From NCBI RefSeq assembly GCF_019222765.1, contig NZ_CP078145.1:6386001-6450000 (forward strand): DNA of 64,000 nucleotides, given 5' to 3'. Below, piece by piece: positions 26,969-35,891 of this stretch (position 1 is its first letter; each line of letters opens with the position of its first letter). The position numbers and the translations under genes are program-made. The DNA comes from Nocardia iowensis (GTDB lineage Bacteria; Actinomycetota; Actinomycetes; Mycobacteriales; Mycobacteriaceae). A model generated the notes under the pieces. It was not told where the DNA came from and did no database searches. It saw nothing but the letters and a program-made list of their open reading frames with translations.

Positions 26969-28437
26969 TCTTCCTGCGCGTGCTGCGCCTGTGCGAGCTC
27001 CTGCGGCGTGAACCGCACCGTCAGCGCGATCAGACCGGCCACGAACGCGACGATCGCGCACACGAAGAGCACCAGCGTGTAGCCGCTGCCCAGCGCGGCG
27101 ACCTCGGTCGCGGTCATATCGGTCACCTTGCCGGTCCGCCCGCCGAGCGACAGCGTGCGCGACGCCGCGATCGGACTGAGCAGGCCGATGGCCACCGGCG
27201 TCGCCAGGTTCATGAACATCTGCCCCACCGCGGACAGCGGCCCGATGTTCTCCGCGGACACCCCGACGAGCACACATAGCGGCGCGAGCACCATCGCCAT
27301 GCCGACGCCGAAACCGATCACCACGAGCAGCGGCAGCAGCGTCGTCAGGTACTGCACGCCACCGTCGAGCGTCGCCCCGAACAGCAGACCGATACCGAGC
27401 ACGGTCGCCGCACCGGCCAGCAGCCAGCGCGGCGCGACGAACATGGCGGCCTTGGAAGCCACCGCGCCACCGATGCCGATGCCGATGGTGAACGGAATGG
27501 CCGCGACACCCGCCTGCAGCGGGCTATACCCGATCACGTTCTGCAGGAACTGCGCGACGAAGAACGTCATCGCGCCCAGCACGCCACCGGCCAGGAAGAT
27601 CAGCAGGAAGGTCGCGACGCGATCGCGGCTGTCGAACAGCGACCACGGCAGCAGCGGATCGGGCACCCGCCGTTCCATGAACACGAAGACGACGAGCAGC
27701 ACCGCGCCACCCACCAGCGAACCGATGATCGCCGGGTTGTCCCAGCCCATCTCCGGTCCCTCGGTAGCGCCGAACACGATGGCGGCGCAGGCGAGCGTGC
27801 CCAGCACGGCGCCGCGCACGTCCAGCGGTGACCGGTGGTGGGCGGTGTCGGCGAGTTTGTAGATCGCGCCGAGGATGATCAGCGCACCGATCGGCACATT
27901 GATGAGAAAGATCCAGCGCCAGGACACCTGGGTCAGCGCGCCGCCGACGACCAAGCCGCCGACCGATCCGATACCGACCATCGAACCGACGATCGCGATG
28001 GCCTGGTTACGCGCCTTGCCTGGCGCGAAAGTCGTTGCCACGAGGGCGAATGCGGTCGGCGCCGCGATGGCCGCGCCCGCGCCCTGGATGGCGCGCGCGG
28101 CGAGCAGCATGGCTTCGTTCTGCGCCAGTCCGCACAGCAGCGAGGCGAAGGTGAACAACCCGACGCCGATGATCAGCATCCGCTTGCGCCCGAACGCGTC
28201 GCCCAGCCGTCCGCCGAGCAGCATCAGCCCGGCGAAGGTGAGGCCGTAGGAGGTCACTGTCCAGGCGCTACCCGCGCTGGTCAGCCCCATTTCTTCCTGC
28301 AGCCGAGGCAAGGCGAAGATCACCACGGTGCCGTCGAGCACCACCATGAGTTGCAGCCCGCTCAGCACCAGGATGGCGAGCCCGAAGGCCCGCTGCTTCA
28401 TCGGATACTGCATCGTCGCAGCGGGATTCTGGAGCAC
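26953..28437 (-). CDS. efpA: EfpA-like MFS (DHA2, 14-TM) transporter
   Basis: The 494-residue membrane protein has the DHA2 drug:H+ antiporter features: LDGTVVIFALPRLQEEMGLT (motif D region), GGRLGDAFGRKRM (motif A) and WRWIFLINVPIGALI (motif C-like). It sits beside cysG exactly as efpA (Rv2846c) does in M. tuberculosis, where EfpA has been reported as a drug- or lipid-related transporter. The start is a GTG at 28437; an ATG eight codons later is possible. A charged Gln/Ala/Glu-rich tail ends the protein. Confidence 0.92.
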   Translation of the reverse strand: MLQNPAATMQYPMKQRAFGLAILVLSGLQLMVVLDGTVVIFALPRLQEEMGLTSAGSAWTVTSYGLTFAGLMLLGGRLGDAFGRKRMLIIGVGLFTFASLLCGLAQNEAMLLAARAIQGAGAAIAAPTAFALVATTFAPGKARNQAIAIVGSMVGIGSVGGLVVGGALTQVSWRWIFLINVPIGALIILGAIYKLADTAHHRSPLDVRGAVLGTLACAAIVFGATEGPEMGWDNPAIIGSLVGGAVLLVVFVFMERRVPDPLLPWSLFDSRDRVATFLLIFLAGGVLGAMTFFVAQFLQNVIGYSPLQAGVAAIPFTIGIGIGGAVASKAAMFVAPRWLLAGAATVLGIGLLFGATLDGGVQYLTTLLPLLVVIGFGVGMAMVLAPLCVLVGVSAENIGPLSAVGQMFMNLATPVAIGLLSPIAASRTLSLGGRTGKVTDMTATEVAALGSGYTLVLFVCAIVAFVAGLIALTVRFTPQELAQAQHAQEEAQQA

Positions 28438-28461
28438 AGTGAGCCACTGTAAACGATTGGC

Positions 28462-29745
28462 CTAGGTCGTTTCTGCCGCGCTGTCCGCCGAGAAGCCCGC
28501 TGTGGGGCCGATGACCACGATGGCGGGTGGGCGAATCCCTTCGTCGCGGACCCGGGCGGCGACGGTGCCGAGGTCGGCGCGCAGGACCCGTTGGGTGCGC
28601 ATGGTGCCTTCCTGGATGACGGTGGCCGGGGTGTTCGCGGGGCGGCCGCCTTCGATGAGCACCGTGGCGAACTGCTCGATGCGCTCGACGGCCATCATCA
28701 ACACGATCGTGCCACGCAGGCGGGCCAAGGCCGCCCAGTCGACCAGGGAATCCGGGTGGTCGGGGGCGACGTGGCCGCTCACCACCACGAATTCGTGGGT
28801 GACGCCGCGGTGGGTGACCGGGATTCCGGCCGCGGCCGGTACTGAGATCGGGCTGGTGATGCCGGGCACCACGGTCACCGGTATGCCCGCGTCGACGCAG
28901 GCCTCGAGTTCTTCGAAGCCGCGGCCGAATACGTACGGGTCGCCACCCTTGAGGCGGACCACGAACTTGCCTGCCTTGGCCCCTTCGATCAGTGCGGCAT
29001 TGATCGCGTCCTGGGCCATCGCCCGGCCGTAGGGAATTTTCGCCGCGTCGATCACCTCGACGTCGGGGCCGAGTTCGGCCAGGAGTTCCGGCGGGGCGAG
29101 CCGGTCGGCGACCACCAGGTTCGCGCGGCCGAGCAGCCGTCGCCCGCGCACCGTGATCAGGTCCGGATCGCCGGGGCCGCCGCCGACCAGCGCGACGCCC
29201 GGGGTGATCGGTGTCGAATCATCGGTCACCACACCGGATTGCATGGCCTCCAACAGCGCGTTGCGCACCGCGGCCGAGCGCCGGTGCTGGCCGCCGGCCA
29301 GGACACCGAGGGTGATGCCGTCGTAGCGTGCGGTCGCCGGGGTGACCGCAGTACCGAGCCGTGCGATGTCGGCGCGCACGCAGAAGATCCGCCGCCGGGT
29401 GGCCTCCTCGACCACCGCCGCGTTGGTCTCCGGTTCGTCGGTGCAGGCGATCGCGTACCACGCGCCGTCCAGGTCGCCGTCCGCGTAGGCCCGCAGCGTG
29501 ACGGTGATCTGCCCGGACGTCGCCATCCCCTCGACCGCCGGGGTGACTTCGCGGCTCACCACGTGCACGTCCGCGCCGGAGGCGATCAGCAGTCCGAGCC
29601 TGCGCTGCGCCACGGTGCCGCCGCCGACCACGACGACGCGGCGGCCGTCGAGATCGAGCCCGACCAGGTAGTTCGGGTCGCCCTCGTTCGGTGCGGCGGG
29701 GTGGGATACCGCCTGGTCGGCGGTGGGGTCTGACGTGTTCGGCAC
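28462..29745 (-). CDS. cysG: siroheme synthase-like fusion: precorrin-2 dehydrogenase plus uroporphyrinogen-III C-methyltransferase
   Basis: The N-terminal third is an NAD-binding precorrin-2 dehydrogenase (GRRVVVVGGGTVAQRRLGLL, about residue 35). The C-terminal part is SUMT (VALVGGGPGDPDLITVRG and VVRLKGGDPYVFGRGFEEL). It methylates uroporphyrinogen III and oxidises precorrin-2, feeding siroheme and cobalamin. The protein has 427 residues from the GTG at 29745. It is encoded 24 nt upstream of efpA. The cobalamin genes from 38956 onward are on the same strand but separated by an inserted region. Confidence 0.95.
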   Translation of the reverse strand: MPNTSDPTADQAVSHPAAPNEGDPNYLVGLDLDGRRVVVVGGGTVAQRRLGLLIASGADVHVVSREVTPAVEGMATSGQITVTLRAYADGDLDGAWYAIACTDEPETNAAVVEEATRRRIFCVRADIARLGTAVTPATARYDGITLGVLAGGQHRRSAAVRNALLEAMQSGVVTDDSTPITPGVALVGGGPGDPDLITVRGRRLLGRANLVVADRLAPPELLAELGPDVEVIDAAKIPYGRAMAQDAINAALIEGAKAGKFVVRLKGGDPYVFGRGFEELEACVDAGIPVTVVPGITSPISVPAAAGIPVTHRGVTHEFVVVSGHVAPDHPDSLVDWAALARLRGTIVLMMAVERIEQFATVLIEGGRPANTPATVIQEGTMRTQRVLRADLGTVAARVRDEGIRPPAIVVIGPTAGFSADSAAETT

Positions 29746-29793
29746 AATTTTCGAGCCTACGGCCTGTGTCCGGTGTGACGGCAATCGACTCGG

Positions 29794-31155
29794 CTACCGC
29801 CGGTACGGCGCCTCCTGGACCCAGTGGAAGCCGCGCTCGACCAGCGGAAAACGGTCGAGGTCGAGCAGCTCGAGACGCATGCGCACCGGGCGGCCGCCGA
29901 GCTGGCCGTCCAGGATCAGCCTGTTCGGTTCCGGCCGTTGGAAGGAGAACGTGCCGAACTTGAACTTGCCCGCCATGTCCTGGGCGATGGTCACCGTGTG
30001 CTGGTCGGTGTCGACGGTTCCAGGGAAGGTGACCAGCGAATCGTCCATCCGCTGGACGGTCACCGAGACGGGGTTGTCGAAGATGACGCGGCGGAGGCGC
30101 TCGGTCGCGATGGCGCTCGCGGGACGGGGCTGCTCGTTGCTGGTGACCAGGGCGGGCAGATCCTGTCCGGCGAGGGAGTATTCGGTGACGTTCCAGATGC
30201 CGTAGAGCGGCGACTTGGGCCGGGCGTTGCCGTAGCGCTGCCACGCTTCCAGTGCGTCGGTGAAGATGGTGAAGACGAACCAGAGCGCGAGCATCACCTG
30301 AATGACGCGCGCCACCCGATTCCATCGCGCCTTCGCGAACAGCGGGCGCCGCACCACGGCATCGACGCGTCGGCCCGCGAGAAACAGGGCAAGCCTGCGT
30401 ACTTCGGGCATGACCAGGACAATCGCCAATAGCAGCAGATGCAGCGCGTACAGCTTGACCGGCACGTCATAGGTGAGGTTGAGCAACAGCACTTGCAGAC
30501 CGACCACCAGCGCGAGCAGCGCACCCGCCGTCGCGGTGAGCGGCACGAGCAGCAGCAGGGCGGCGGTGACCTCGGCGAGGCCGAGCGCGATCTCGTAGGG
30601 CTCCGACGCCGCCGTCTGCGCCCACAGCAGCCCCATCGGGCTCATGTCGCCGAAGGGCTCGACGAGCCGCTGCAATTCGAACGACATCTGCGACGGCAAC
30701 ACCTTGACCATCCCGTACAGCAGCAGCGAGGTCGCCAGCGAGAATCGGAGCAGCAGCCGGAACCATTCGTTCAGCACCGCATGGTTCGGCCGCCGTCGAT
30801 CGACGGCCGACCACACCGCCGTGGCCACCGCCGCGACGAGCAGCCAGGTGAACGCCGAAACCCAGTTCGCGGCCGTGTCGCTGCTGCCGGTCTCGGCCCA
30901 GCTCAGCGGCTTGTCCAGCCGCAGGACATGCTCGGCCACCCAGTCGCTCGGCAGGCGAAGCGACCACGCGTTGCCGACCTCCTGCACCCACTCATGTGGC
31001 ACCCCCAGCGAGCCGAACAGCTTGAGAAACAACCACTGCCCGGCCACCGCGATGCCGAAGTAGACGAACGCGAACCGGAACAGCACCCGCGTTACCGGCC
31101 GCCACTCAGCCGGTACCTCCGTCGCGGAGTCGGGCCGGACCACGTCCGTCACCAT
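29794..31155 (-). CDS. DoxX-like membrane protein, paralogue 1
   Basis: The protein has about 453 residues, with several hydrophobic helices in the first 300 (FRFAFVYFGIAVAGQWLF, FSLATSLLLYGMVKVLPSQM, LLLLAIVLVMPEVRRLALFL) and a soluble beta-rich C-terminal domain ending FHWVQEAPYRR. It resembles DoxX-type proteins in the helical part. Function is unknown. It is the most divergent of three paralogues in this window; the other two are at 32966 and 34509. The chosen start is the ATG at 31155. It lies 48 nt upstream of cysG. Confidence 0.85.
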   Translation of the reverse strand: MVTDVVRPDSATEVPAEWRPVTRVLFRFAFVYFGIAVAGQWLFLKLFGSLGVPHEWVQEVGNAWSLRLPSDWVAEHVLRLDKPLSWAETGSSDTAANWVSAFTWLLVAAVATAVWSAVDRRRPNHAVLNEWFRLLLRFSLATSLLLYGMVKVLPSQMSFELQRLVEPFGDMSPMGLLWAQTAASEPYEIALGLAEVTAALLLLVPLTATAGALLALVVGLQVLLLNLTYDVPVKLYALHLLLLAIVLVMPEVRRLALFLAGRRVDAVVRRPLFAKARWNRVARVIQVMLALWFVFTIFTDALEAWQRYGNARPKSPLYGIWNVTEYSLAGQDLPALVTSNEQPRPASAIATERLRRVIFDNPVSVTVQRMDDSLVTFPGTVDTDQHTVTIAQDMAGKFKFGTFSFQRPEPNRLILDGQLGGRPVRMRLELLDLDRFPLVERGFHWVQEAPYRR

Positions 31156-31469
31156 CGTTGCCACTACGCCCAACCTCTCCACCAACCCGAAACTCCCGTG
31201 CGGCCAGCAAATCTAGACCGAACGGCCTGCTGGGCGAACACGGAAAAACCGGTGCCCCTGCCTTCGGAGGCACCAGAATTGGGGGTCCCGACCGGCCGGA
31301 CCCGCTTCGCCACATGGGGTTTCAGCCGTATCGGCCTGGCGATGACGAAAGTTCGGCGTGGCGATCATCACCTGTCCGGCGCGGCAGGCCGTCCCCGCCG
31401 TGCGGGTTTGTCGTGGGTGCGGACGATCCGTACGTTGCGGACGGGATGGTTCCCTTGCAGGCTTGACCC
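31156..31469. promoter_or_regulatory. divergent intergenic region between DoxX-like paralogue 1 and the cytosine deaminase
   Basis: No gene is evident. The region must carry promoters for both directions. I see a small hairpin at 31251-31274 (GGTGCC and GGCACC arms) and no convincing -35/-10 pair. Confidence 0.4.
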
Positions 31470-31943
31470 ATGACGCAGGCAATATCGGCACGACAACTGC
31501 TCGAGGTGGCATACGACGAAGCCATGCGCGGGCTCGCCGAGGGCGGCATTCCGATCGGCGCGGCCCTGTTCGCCGCCGACGGCACGCTGCTCGGTCGCGG
31601 CCACAACCGCCGCGTGCAGTCCGGCGATCCCAGCATCCACGCCGAAACCGATGCCTTTCGCGCCGCAGGCCGCCGCCGCGATTACGGTTCGACAATCATG
31701 GTGACCACGCTGTCGCCGTGCTGGTACTGCAGCGGTCTGGTCCGCCAGTTCGGCATCGGCTCGGTCATCGTCGGCGAATCGCAGACCTTCCACGGTGGGC
31801 ACGACTGGCTGGCCGAGAACGGCGTCGCGGTGACCGTCCTCGACGACCAGAGCTGTATCGAGATGATGAGCACGTTCATCGCCGACCATCCCGCGCTGTG
31901 GCACGAAGACATCGGCGTCGCGGACGAAATCGAGGCCGAATGA
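31470..31943 (+). CDS. yeast-type cytosine deaminase
   Basis: The 157-residue protein is a zinc deaminase of the CDA fold. Its ligands are in IHAETDAF (H-A-E) and LSPCWYCSG (P-C-x-x-C). The segment from TTLSPCWYC to LWHEDIG closely follows the pattern of yeast Fcy1 (TTLSPC...C...GEN...W.EDIG), so it probably deaminates cytosine or 5-methylcytosine to uracil or thymine; a creatinine or other small-amidine substrate is an alternative. The start is ATG at 31470. Its stop overlaps the next ATG (ATGA). Confidence 0.9.
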   Translation: MTQAISARQLLEVAYDEAMRGLAEGGIPIGAALFAADGTLLGRGHNRRVQSGDPSIHAETDAFRAAGRRRDYGSTIMVTTLSPCWYCSGLVRQFGIGSVIVGESQTFHGGHDWLAENGVAVTVLDDQSCIEMMSTFIADHPALWHEDIGVADEIEAE

Positions 31944-32899
31944 GCGCGATCGCATCGATCGACCTGGCCCGCTGGCGGGCCGGCGGCACGGCGGCGGCCG
32001 AGGTCGAGCACGAGGTGGACGAGGGCTTGCGGCGCGCCGGGTTCCTGCTGGTGTACGGGCACGGCGTGCCGGAGAAGCTGGCCGGGCAGGTGCGTGCCGC
32101 GGCTCGGCGCTTCTTCGCGCTGCCGGATTCAGTGAAGGAAAAGTACGCCGTCACGGTCGGCGGGCGCGGGTGGATCGGGCCGGGCAAGGAGGCCAACGGT
32201 TATGCGGAGGGCACCGAGACGCCGCCCGATCTGAAAGAGACCTTCGCGGTCGGCGCGGACACCGCGATCGGCGACCCGCGCGTCGACGATGTCTGGTTCC
32301 TGCCCAATGTGTGGCCGGACGAGGTGCTCGAGCTGCGCGAGTCGGTGACCGCCTACACCGCCGCCGTGCACACCCTGTCCGATGAACTGCTCGCTCTGTT
32401 CGCGGCCGCACTTCGCCTGCCCGCCAACCCTTTCCAGGACATGGCCAGCCGCCCCACCTGGACCTGCAACATCAACCACTACCCACCCATGACCGAGGTC
32501 GGCACCCCGGAGCCCGGCCAGTTCCGGATCGGGCCGCACACCGATTTCGGCACCGTCACCGTGCTGGACCGCGAACCGGGTGCGGGCGGTTTACAGGTCT
32601 TCACCGAGGAGACGGGTTGGGCCGACGCGCCATACGATCCCGCCGCCATGACGGTGAACATCGGTGACCTGCTTGCCTATTGGAGCGGGGAGCGCTGGCC
32701 GTCCGGACGGCATCGGGTGCTGCCACCGCAGGCGGAAGCGCCCGAAGAGGACCTGGTGTCGCTGATCTATTTCTACGAACTCGACCACGATGCCGTCGTC
32801 ACGCCACTCGAACCCCCGATCGGCCGCGTGACCGGCCGACCACCGGTTGTCTCCGCCGAATTCCTGCGCACCCGCTTGGATGCCATCACCGTCGGCTGA
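31940..32899 (+). CDS. isopenicillin-N-synthase-like non-heme iron oxygenase
   Basis: The 319-residue protein has the IPNS/2-oxoglutarate dioxygenase layout. Its N-terminal DIOX_N part contains RRAGFLLVYGHGVP. The iron ligands are H and D in GPHTDFGTVT and a distal H in SGRHRVLPP. The usual R-x-S motif that binds the oxoglutarate carboxylate appears as L-V-S in EDLVSLIYF, so the arginine is missing. The overlap with the cytosine deaminase suggests a nucleobase substrate, but this is inference. Gibberellin- or flavonol-type relatives cannot be excluded. Confidence 0.88.
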   Translation: MSAIASIDLARWRAGGTAAAEVEHEVDEGLRRAGFLLVYGHGVPEKLAGQVRAAARRFFALPDSVKEKYAVTVGGRGWIGPGKEANGYAEGTETPPDLKETFAVGADTAIGDPRVDDVWFLPNVWPDEVLELRESVTAYTAAVHTLSDELLALFAAALRLPANPFQDMASRPTWTCNINHYPPMTEVGTPEPGQFRIGPHTDFGTVTVLDREPGAGGLQVFTEETGWADAPYDPAAMTVNIGDLLAYWSGERWPSGRHRVLPPQAEAPEEDLVSLIYFYELDHDAVVTPLEPPIGRVTGRPPVVSAEFLRTRLDAITVG

Positions 32900-32902
32900 C
32901 AC

Positions 32903-32949
32903 TCCCCGACTTCCGCACGAAGGCGGTTCCGCGGGCGGGAAGTCAGGGA
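32903..32949. terminator. imperfect hairpin between convergent genes
   Basis: The arms TCCCCGACTTCCGC (32903-32916) and GCGGGAAGTCAGGGA (32935-32949) pair with one bulge and one mismatch around about 18 nt. It separates the oxygenase gene from the convergent DoxX-like gene. Confidence 0.45.
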
Positions 32950-32965
32950 TGCGGCGAGCTTCGGA

Positions 32966-34339
32966 CTAGCGGGGGTAGTCCTGGACCCAGCGGAACTCGG
33001 TGCTGCGCAACCGGAAGCTGTCGAGGTCCACTTGCTCCAGCGACAACGTGACGGCGTGGCCGTTGAGTTGACCGTCGAGTCGTAACCGGTCCGGCGCAGG
33101 CTGGGTGAAGGTGAAAGTGGCGATCTGTTTCGGCTCGGGCCGCACCATTTGGACCGGCCCCGCACCGGTGGTCGCCTCCGACACGGTGATCGTGTGCGCC
33201 TCGCTGTCGACCGCACCGATCGCATGCACCAAACTGCCGTCCATTTTCTGGTACGTCATCGCGCCGACATCGAAAATCACCCGCTGCCAACGATTCTGAT
33301 CGGTGATCAGCGGCGGAAGCGGCTGACCGTCCTGGCTGAATTCCGACACCGACCAGATTCCGTACAACGGCGGTTTCGGCGCACCGCCCCCGGATTCATT
33401 CCAGTTCTTCAGATTCTGCGGGACGAGGCCGAGTATTGCCCACGCGCCGAGCGCGACCTGCAGGCCCACCGCGATCAATCGGACACGACGCGTTCGGAAC
33501 GGATCCGGTTGCGCGGCAGGACCGGTCGGTCGTTGCAGCACAAGGACATTCGCCAGCTTGCGCGCCTGCGGTGCCAGCAACACCAGCGACAGCAGCACCA
33601 GGTGAAATGCCAGAATCTTCACCGGCACACCGAAGGTCATGTTCAGGATGAACACCTGCGCCATGCTCACCAGACTCAGCAGCGCACCGAGCGTGGCGGT
33701 CCGCGGGAGGAACAGCAACACTCCGGCAAGCACTTCCGCGAAACCGAGCAGCATCTCGTAGACCGGAGAGCTGCCGACCTGTAGCCACAGGACCCTCATC
33801 GGCGTGAAGTTCCCGTACGGCGTGAGCAAGGCCGTCAGCGGCGGCTCGGGCATCTGCAGCGGAATAGCCTTCGCCAGCCCGTACACGAGCATCGTCCCCG
33901 CTAGGCAGAGCCGGATGACGAGCAGGAACCAGGCATGCAGCGTCTGATAGTTCGGCCGCCGCCGGTCCAGCACGGCCCACAGCGCGGCCGCCACGAGGGC
34001 GACCACCAGGTTGCAGAACACGAAGACCCAGATGATCGCCTGGTCACCGCTACCCGACTCGCGTAGCGCGACGTCCACGCCGAACACCTGCCGCCCGACC
34101 CAGGCCATGATCGGACTCAGCGGCTCCAGCAAACCCTGGTTCGTCCAGTCCGGAAGCTTGGTTTGGAAGATCCCCGCGTACACCCGCGGCAGGCCGAACA
34201 CCAGGCAGAACACGATGAAATAGACGAAGGAGAACTGGAAGGCGAAGCGGGTCGCCAGGTTCCACGTCGAGGTGGCCGCGGTGCTCAGCGCGGGGGCGGC
34301 GCGGTCCGTTTTCACTGGCTCCGTATCGACCGCGTTCAC
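32966..34339 (-). CDS. DoxX-like membrane protein, paralogue 2
   Basis: The 457-residue protein is a close relative of the upstream paralogue 3. Shared segments include SGSGDQAIIWVFVF, DRRRPNYQ, MAQVFILNMTF, PPLYGIWSVSEF and the C-terminal FRWVQDYPR. The membrane part covers roughly residues 30-310; the rest is a soluble beta-rich domain with short repeats such as RLRLDGQLNGHAV. The GTG start at 34339 follows GAAGAGGGG, the same ribosome-binding context as in paralogue 3. Function is unknown; DoxX proteins have been linked to redox complexes and sulfur metabolism. Confidence 0.85.
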   Translation of the reverse strand: MNAVDTEPVKTDRAAPALSTAATSTWNLATRFAFQFSFVYFIVFCLVFGLPRVYAGIFQTKLPDWTNQGLLEPLSPIMAWVGRQVFGVDVALRESGSGDQAIIWVFVFCNLVVALVAAALWAVLDRRRPNYQTLHAWFLLVIRLCLAGTMLVYGLAKAIPLQMPEPPLTALLTPYGNFTPMRVLWLQVGSSPVYEMLLGFAEVLAGVLLFLPRTATLGALLSLVSMAQVFILNMTFGVPVKILAFHLVLLSLVLLAPQARKLANVLVLQRPTGPAAQPDPFRTRRVRLIAVGLQVALGAWAILGLVPQNLKNWNESGGGAPKPPLYGIWSVSEFSQDGQPLPPLITDQNRWQRVIFDVGAMTYQKMDGSLVHAIGAVDSEAHTITVSEATTGAGPVQMVRPEPKQIATFTFTQPAPDRLRLDGQLNGHAVTLSLEQVDLDSFRLRSTEFRWVQDYPR

Positions 34340-34400
34340 ATCGCCCCTCTTCTCCACCGGATCTACCTGCACCGACGGTATGGTCGCAGGGCACAGCGCC

Positions 34401-34448
34401 GCATCCAGGAACTCCCCGATTTTCCCGTCATCCGTGAGTCGTATGCAC
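34401..34448 (-). promoter_or_regulatory. conserved upstream element of DoxX-like paralogue 2
   Basis: On the minus strand this stretch reads TACGACT, then 12-13 nt, then GGAAAA and CGGGGA-n-TTCCTGGA, ending about 62 nt before the GTG at 34339. The same pattern occurs at the same distance upstream of paralogue 3 (35955-36003). Its retention in both copies suggests a promoter or regulator site. Confidence 0.5.
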
Positions 34449-34508
34449 TGAGGCTTTTGCCTTGCGGCGCACAACTAGCCGAGCAGGGACCAGCGTCGGC
34501 AGACCGGG

Positions 34509-35891
34509 TCAGCGGGGATACTCCTGGACCCAATGAAAGCCGCCGCTGCGCAAGGGGAAGCTATCGATATCCACCTGCTCCAGGGATACGGTCACCGCGT
34601 GTCCTTTGAATTGGCCTTCGAGTCGTAGCCGATCCGGCGCGGATTGGGCAAAGGTGAAGGTACCGATCTGGGTCGGCTCGGCCGATACCCGCTGGACCGG
34701 CCCCGCCACGATGTTCGCCTCCGACACGGTGATCGTATGTGCCGCGGTATCGACCGCACCGACGACATGGACCAAACCACCGTCCATCTTCTGATACGCC
34801 ATCCCACCCACATCGAAAACTACTCGCTGCCAACGGTTCTCGTCAGTGGTCAACGGAGGGAGCGGCTGACCGTCCTGGGTGAACTCCGACACCGTCCAGA
34901 TCCCGTACAGCGGCGGCCGCGGTGCGCCGTCGCCTTCACGCCAGAACTGCAGGCCCTCCTGGGTCGCACCGAGCAGCACCCAGACGCCGAGCACAGCTTG
35001 CAGGCCTACCGCGATCCGGCGGACGCGTCGCGAGCGGAACGGTTCGGGTTGCTCGGCGGGTTCCGACGGGCGCTGCAGCACAAGAATATTCGCCAACCGC
35101 CGGGCCTGAGGTGCGAGCAATACCAGCGAGATCAGCATGAGATGACCGGAGAGAATCTTCACCGGCACATCGAAGGTCATGTTCAAGATGAACACCTGCG
35201 CCATGCTCACCAGGCTCACCATCGCACCCAGCGTCGCAGTCCGCGGCAGGAAGAGCAGCAGCCCGCCGAACACCTCCGCGGCACCGAGCAAGATCTCGTA
35301 GACGGGGGAAGTGCCCACCTGGGACCAAAGAACCGTTATCGGCGTGAAGTCTCCGTACGGTGTGAGCAGCGTCGTCAGCGACGGTAGGGGCATCTGGGTC
35401 GGAATCACCTTGCCCATCCCGTACCAGAGCATCTGCCCGCCCAAGGCCAGTCGCAGGAAGAGCAGGAACCAGGCATTCAACCGCTGGTAATTCGGGCGGC
35501 GTCTGTCCGATACCGTCCACGCAATGGTCGCCGCGAGGGCAATCACCAGGACGCTGAATACGAAGACCCAGATGATCGCCTGGTCACCGCTGCCCGAATC
35601 CAAGTGCAGCGCAACGTCGGCATCGAAGACGTGCCGGCCGACCCATTCGAATACCGGACTGAACTGATAGAGAAGCCCAAGGATGGCCGTCTCCGGAAGA
35701 TTCTCGCCGAGAACTCCGGAATAGACGAAGAGGAACTGCGGAAAGATCAGGCAGAACAGGCCGAAATAGGTGAAACTGAACCGGAATGCGATGCGGGTCA
35801 ACGGGTTCCATCTCGCGTTCGTGGTCTCACCGACGTCACTGGCTTCGGTGACTCTCCGCCGATCGACCGACTCTGCACTGACAGCACTCAC
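34509..35891 (-). CDS. DoxX-like membrane protein, paralogue 3
   Basis: The 460-residue protein has the same plan as paralogue 2. It has N-terminal hydrophobic helices (FRFSFTYFGLFCLIFPQFL), SGSGDQAIIWVFVF, MAQVFILNMTFDVPVKIL, then a soluble domain with PPLYGIWTVSEFTQDGQPLPP and the terminal FHWVQEYPR. The GTG at 35891 follows GAAGAGGGG. It lies upstream of paralogue 2 with 169 nt between them, and both keep a similar 5' region, so the pair arose by tandem duplication. Function is unknown. Confidence 0.85.
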   Translation of the reverse strand: MSAVSAESVDRRRVTEASDVGETTNARWNPLTRIAFRFSFTYFGLFCLIFPQFLFVYSGVLGENLPETAILGLLYQFSPVFEWVGRHVFDADVALHLDSGSGDQAIIWVFVFSVLVIALAATIAWTVSDRRRPNYQRLNAWFLLFLRLALGGQMLWYGMGKVIPTQMPLPSLTTLLTPYGDFTPITVLWSQVGTSPVYEILLGAAEVFGGLLLFLPRTATLGAMVSLVSMAQVFILNMTFDVPVKILSGHLMLISLVLLAPQARRLANILVLQRPSEPAEQPEPFRSRRVRRIAVGLQAVLGVWVLLGATQEGLQFWREGDGAPRPPLYGIWTVSEFTQDGQPLPPLTTDENRWQRVVFDVGGMAYQKMDGGLVHVVGAVDTAAHTITVSEANIVAGPVQRVSAEPTQIGTFTFAQSAPDRLRLEGQFKGHAVTVSLEQVDIDSFPLRSGGFHWVQEYPR

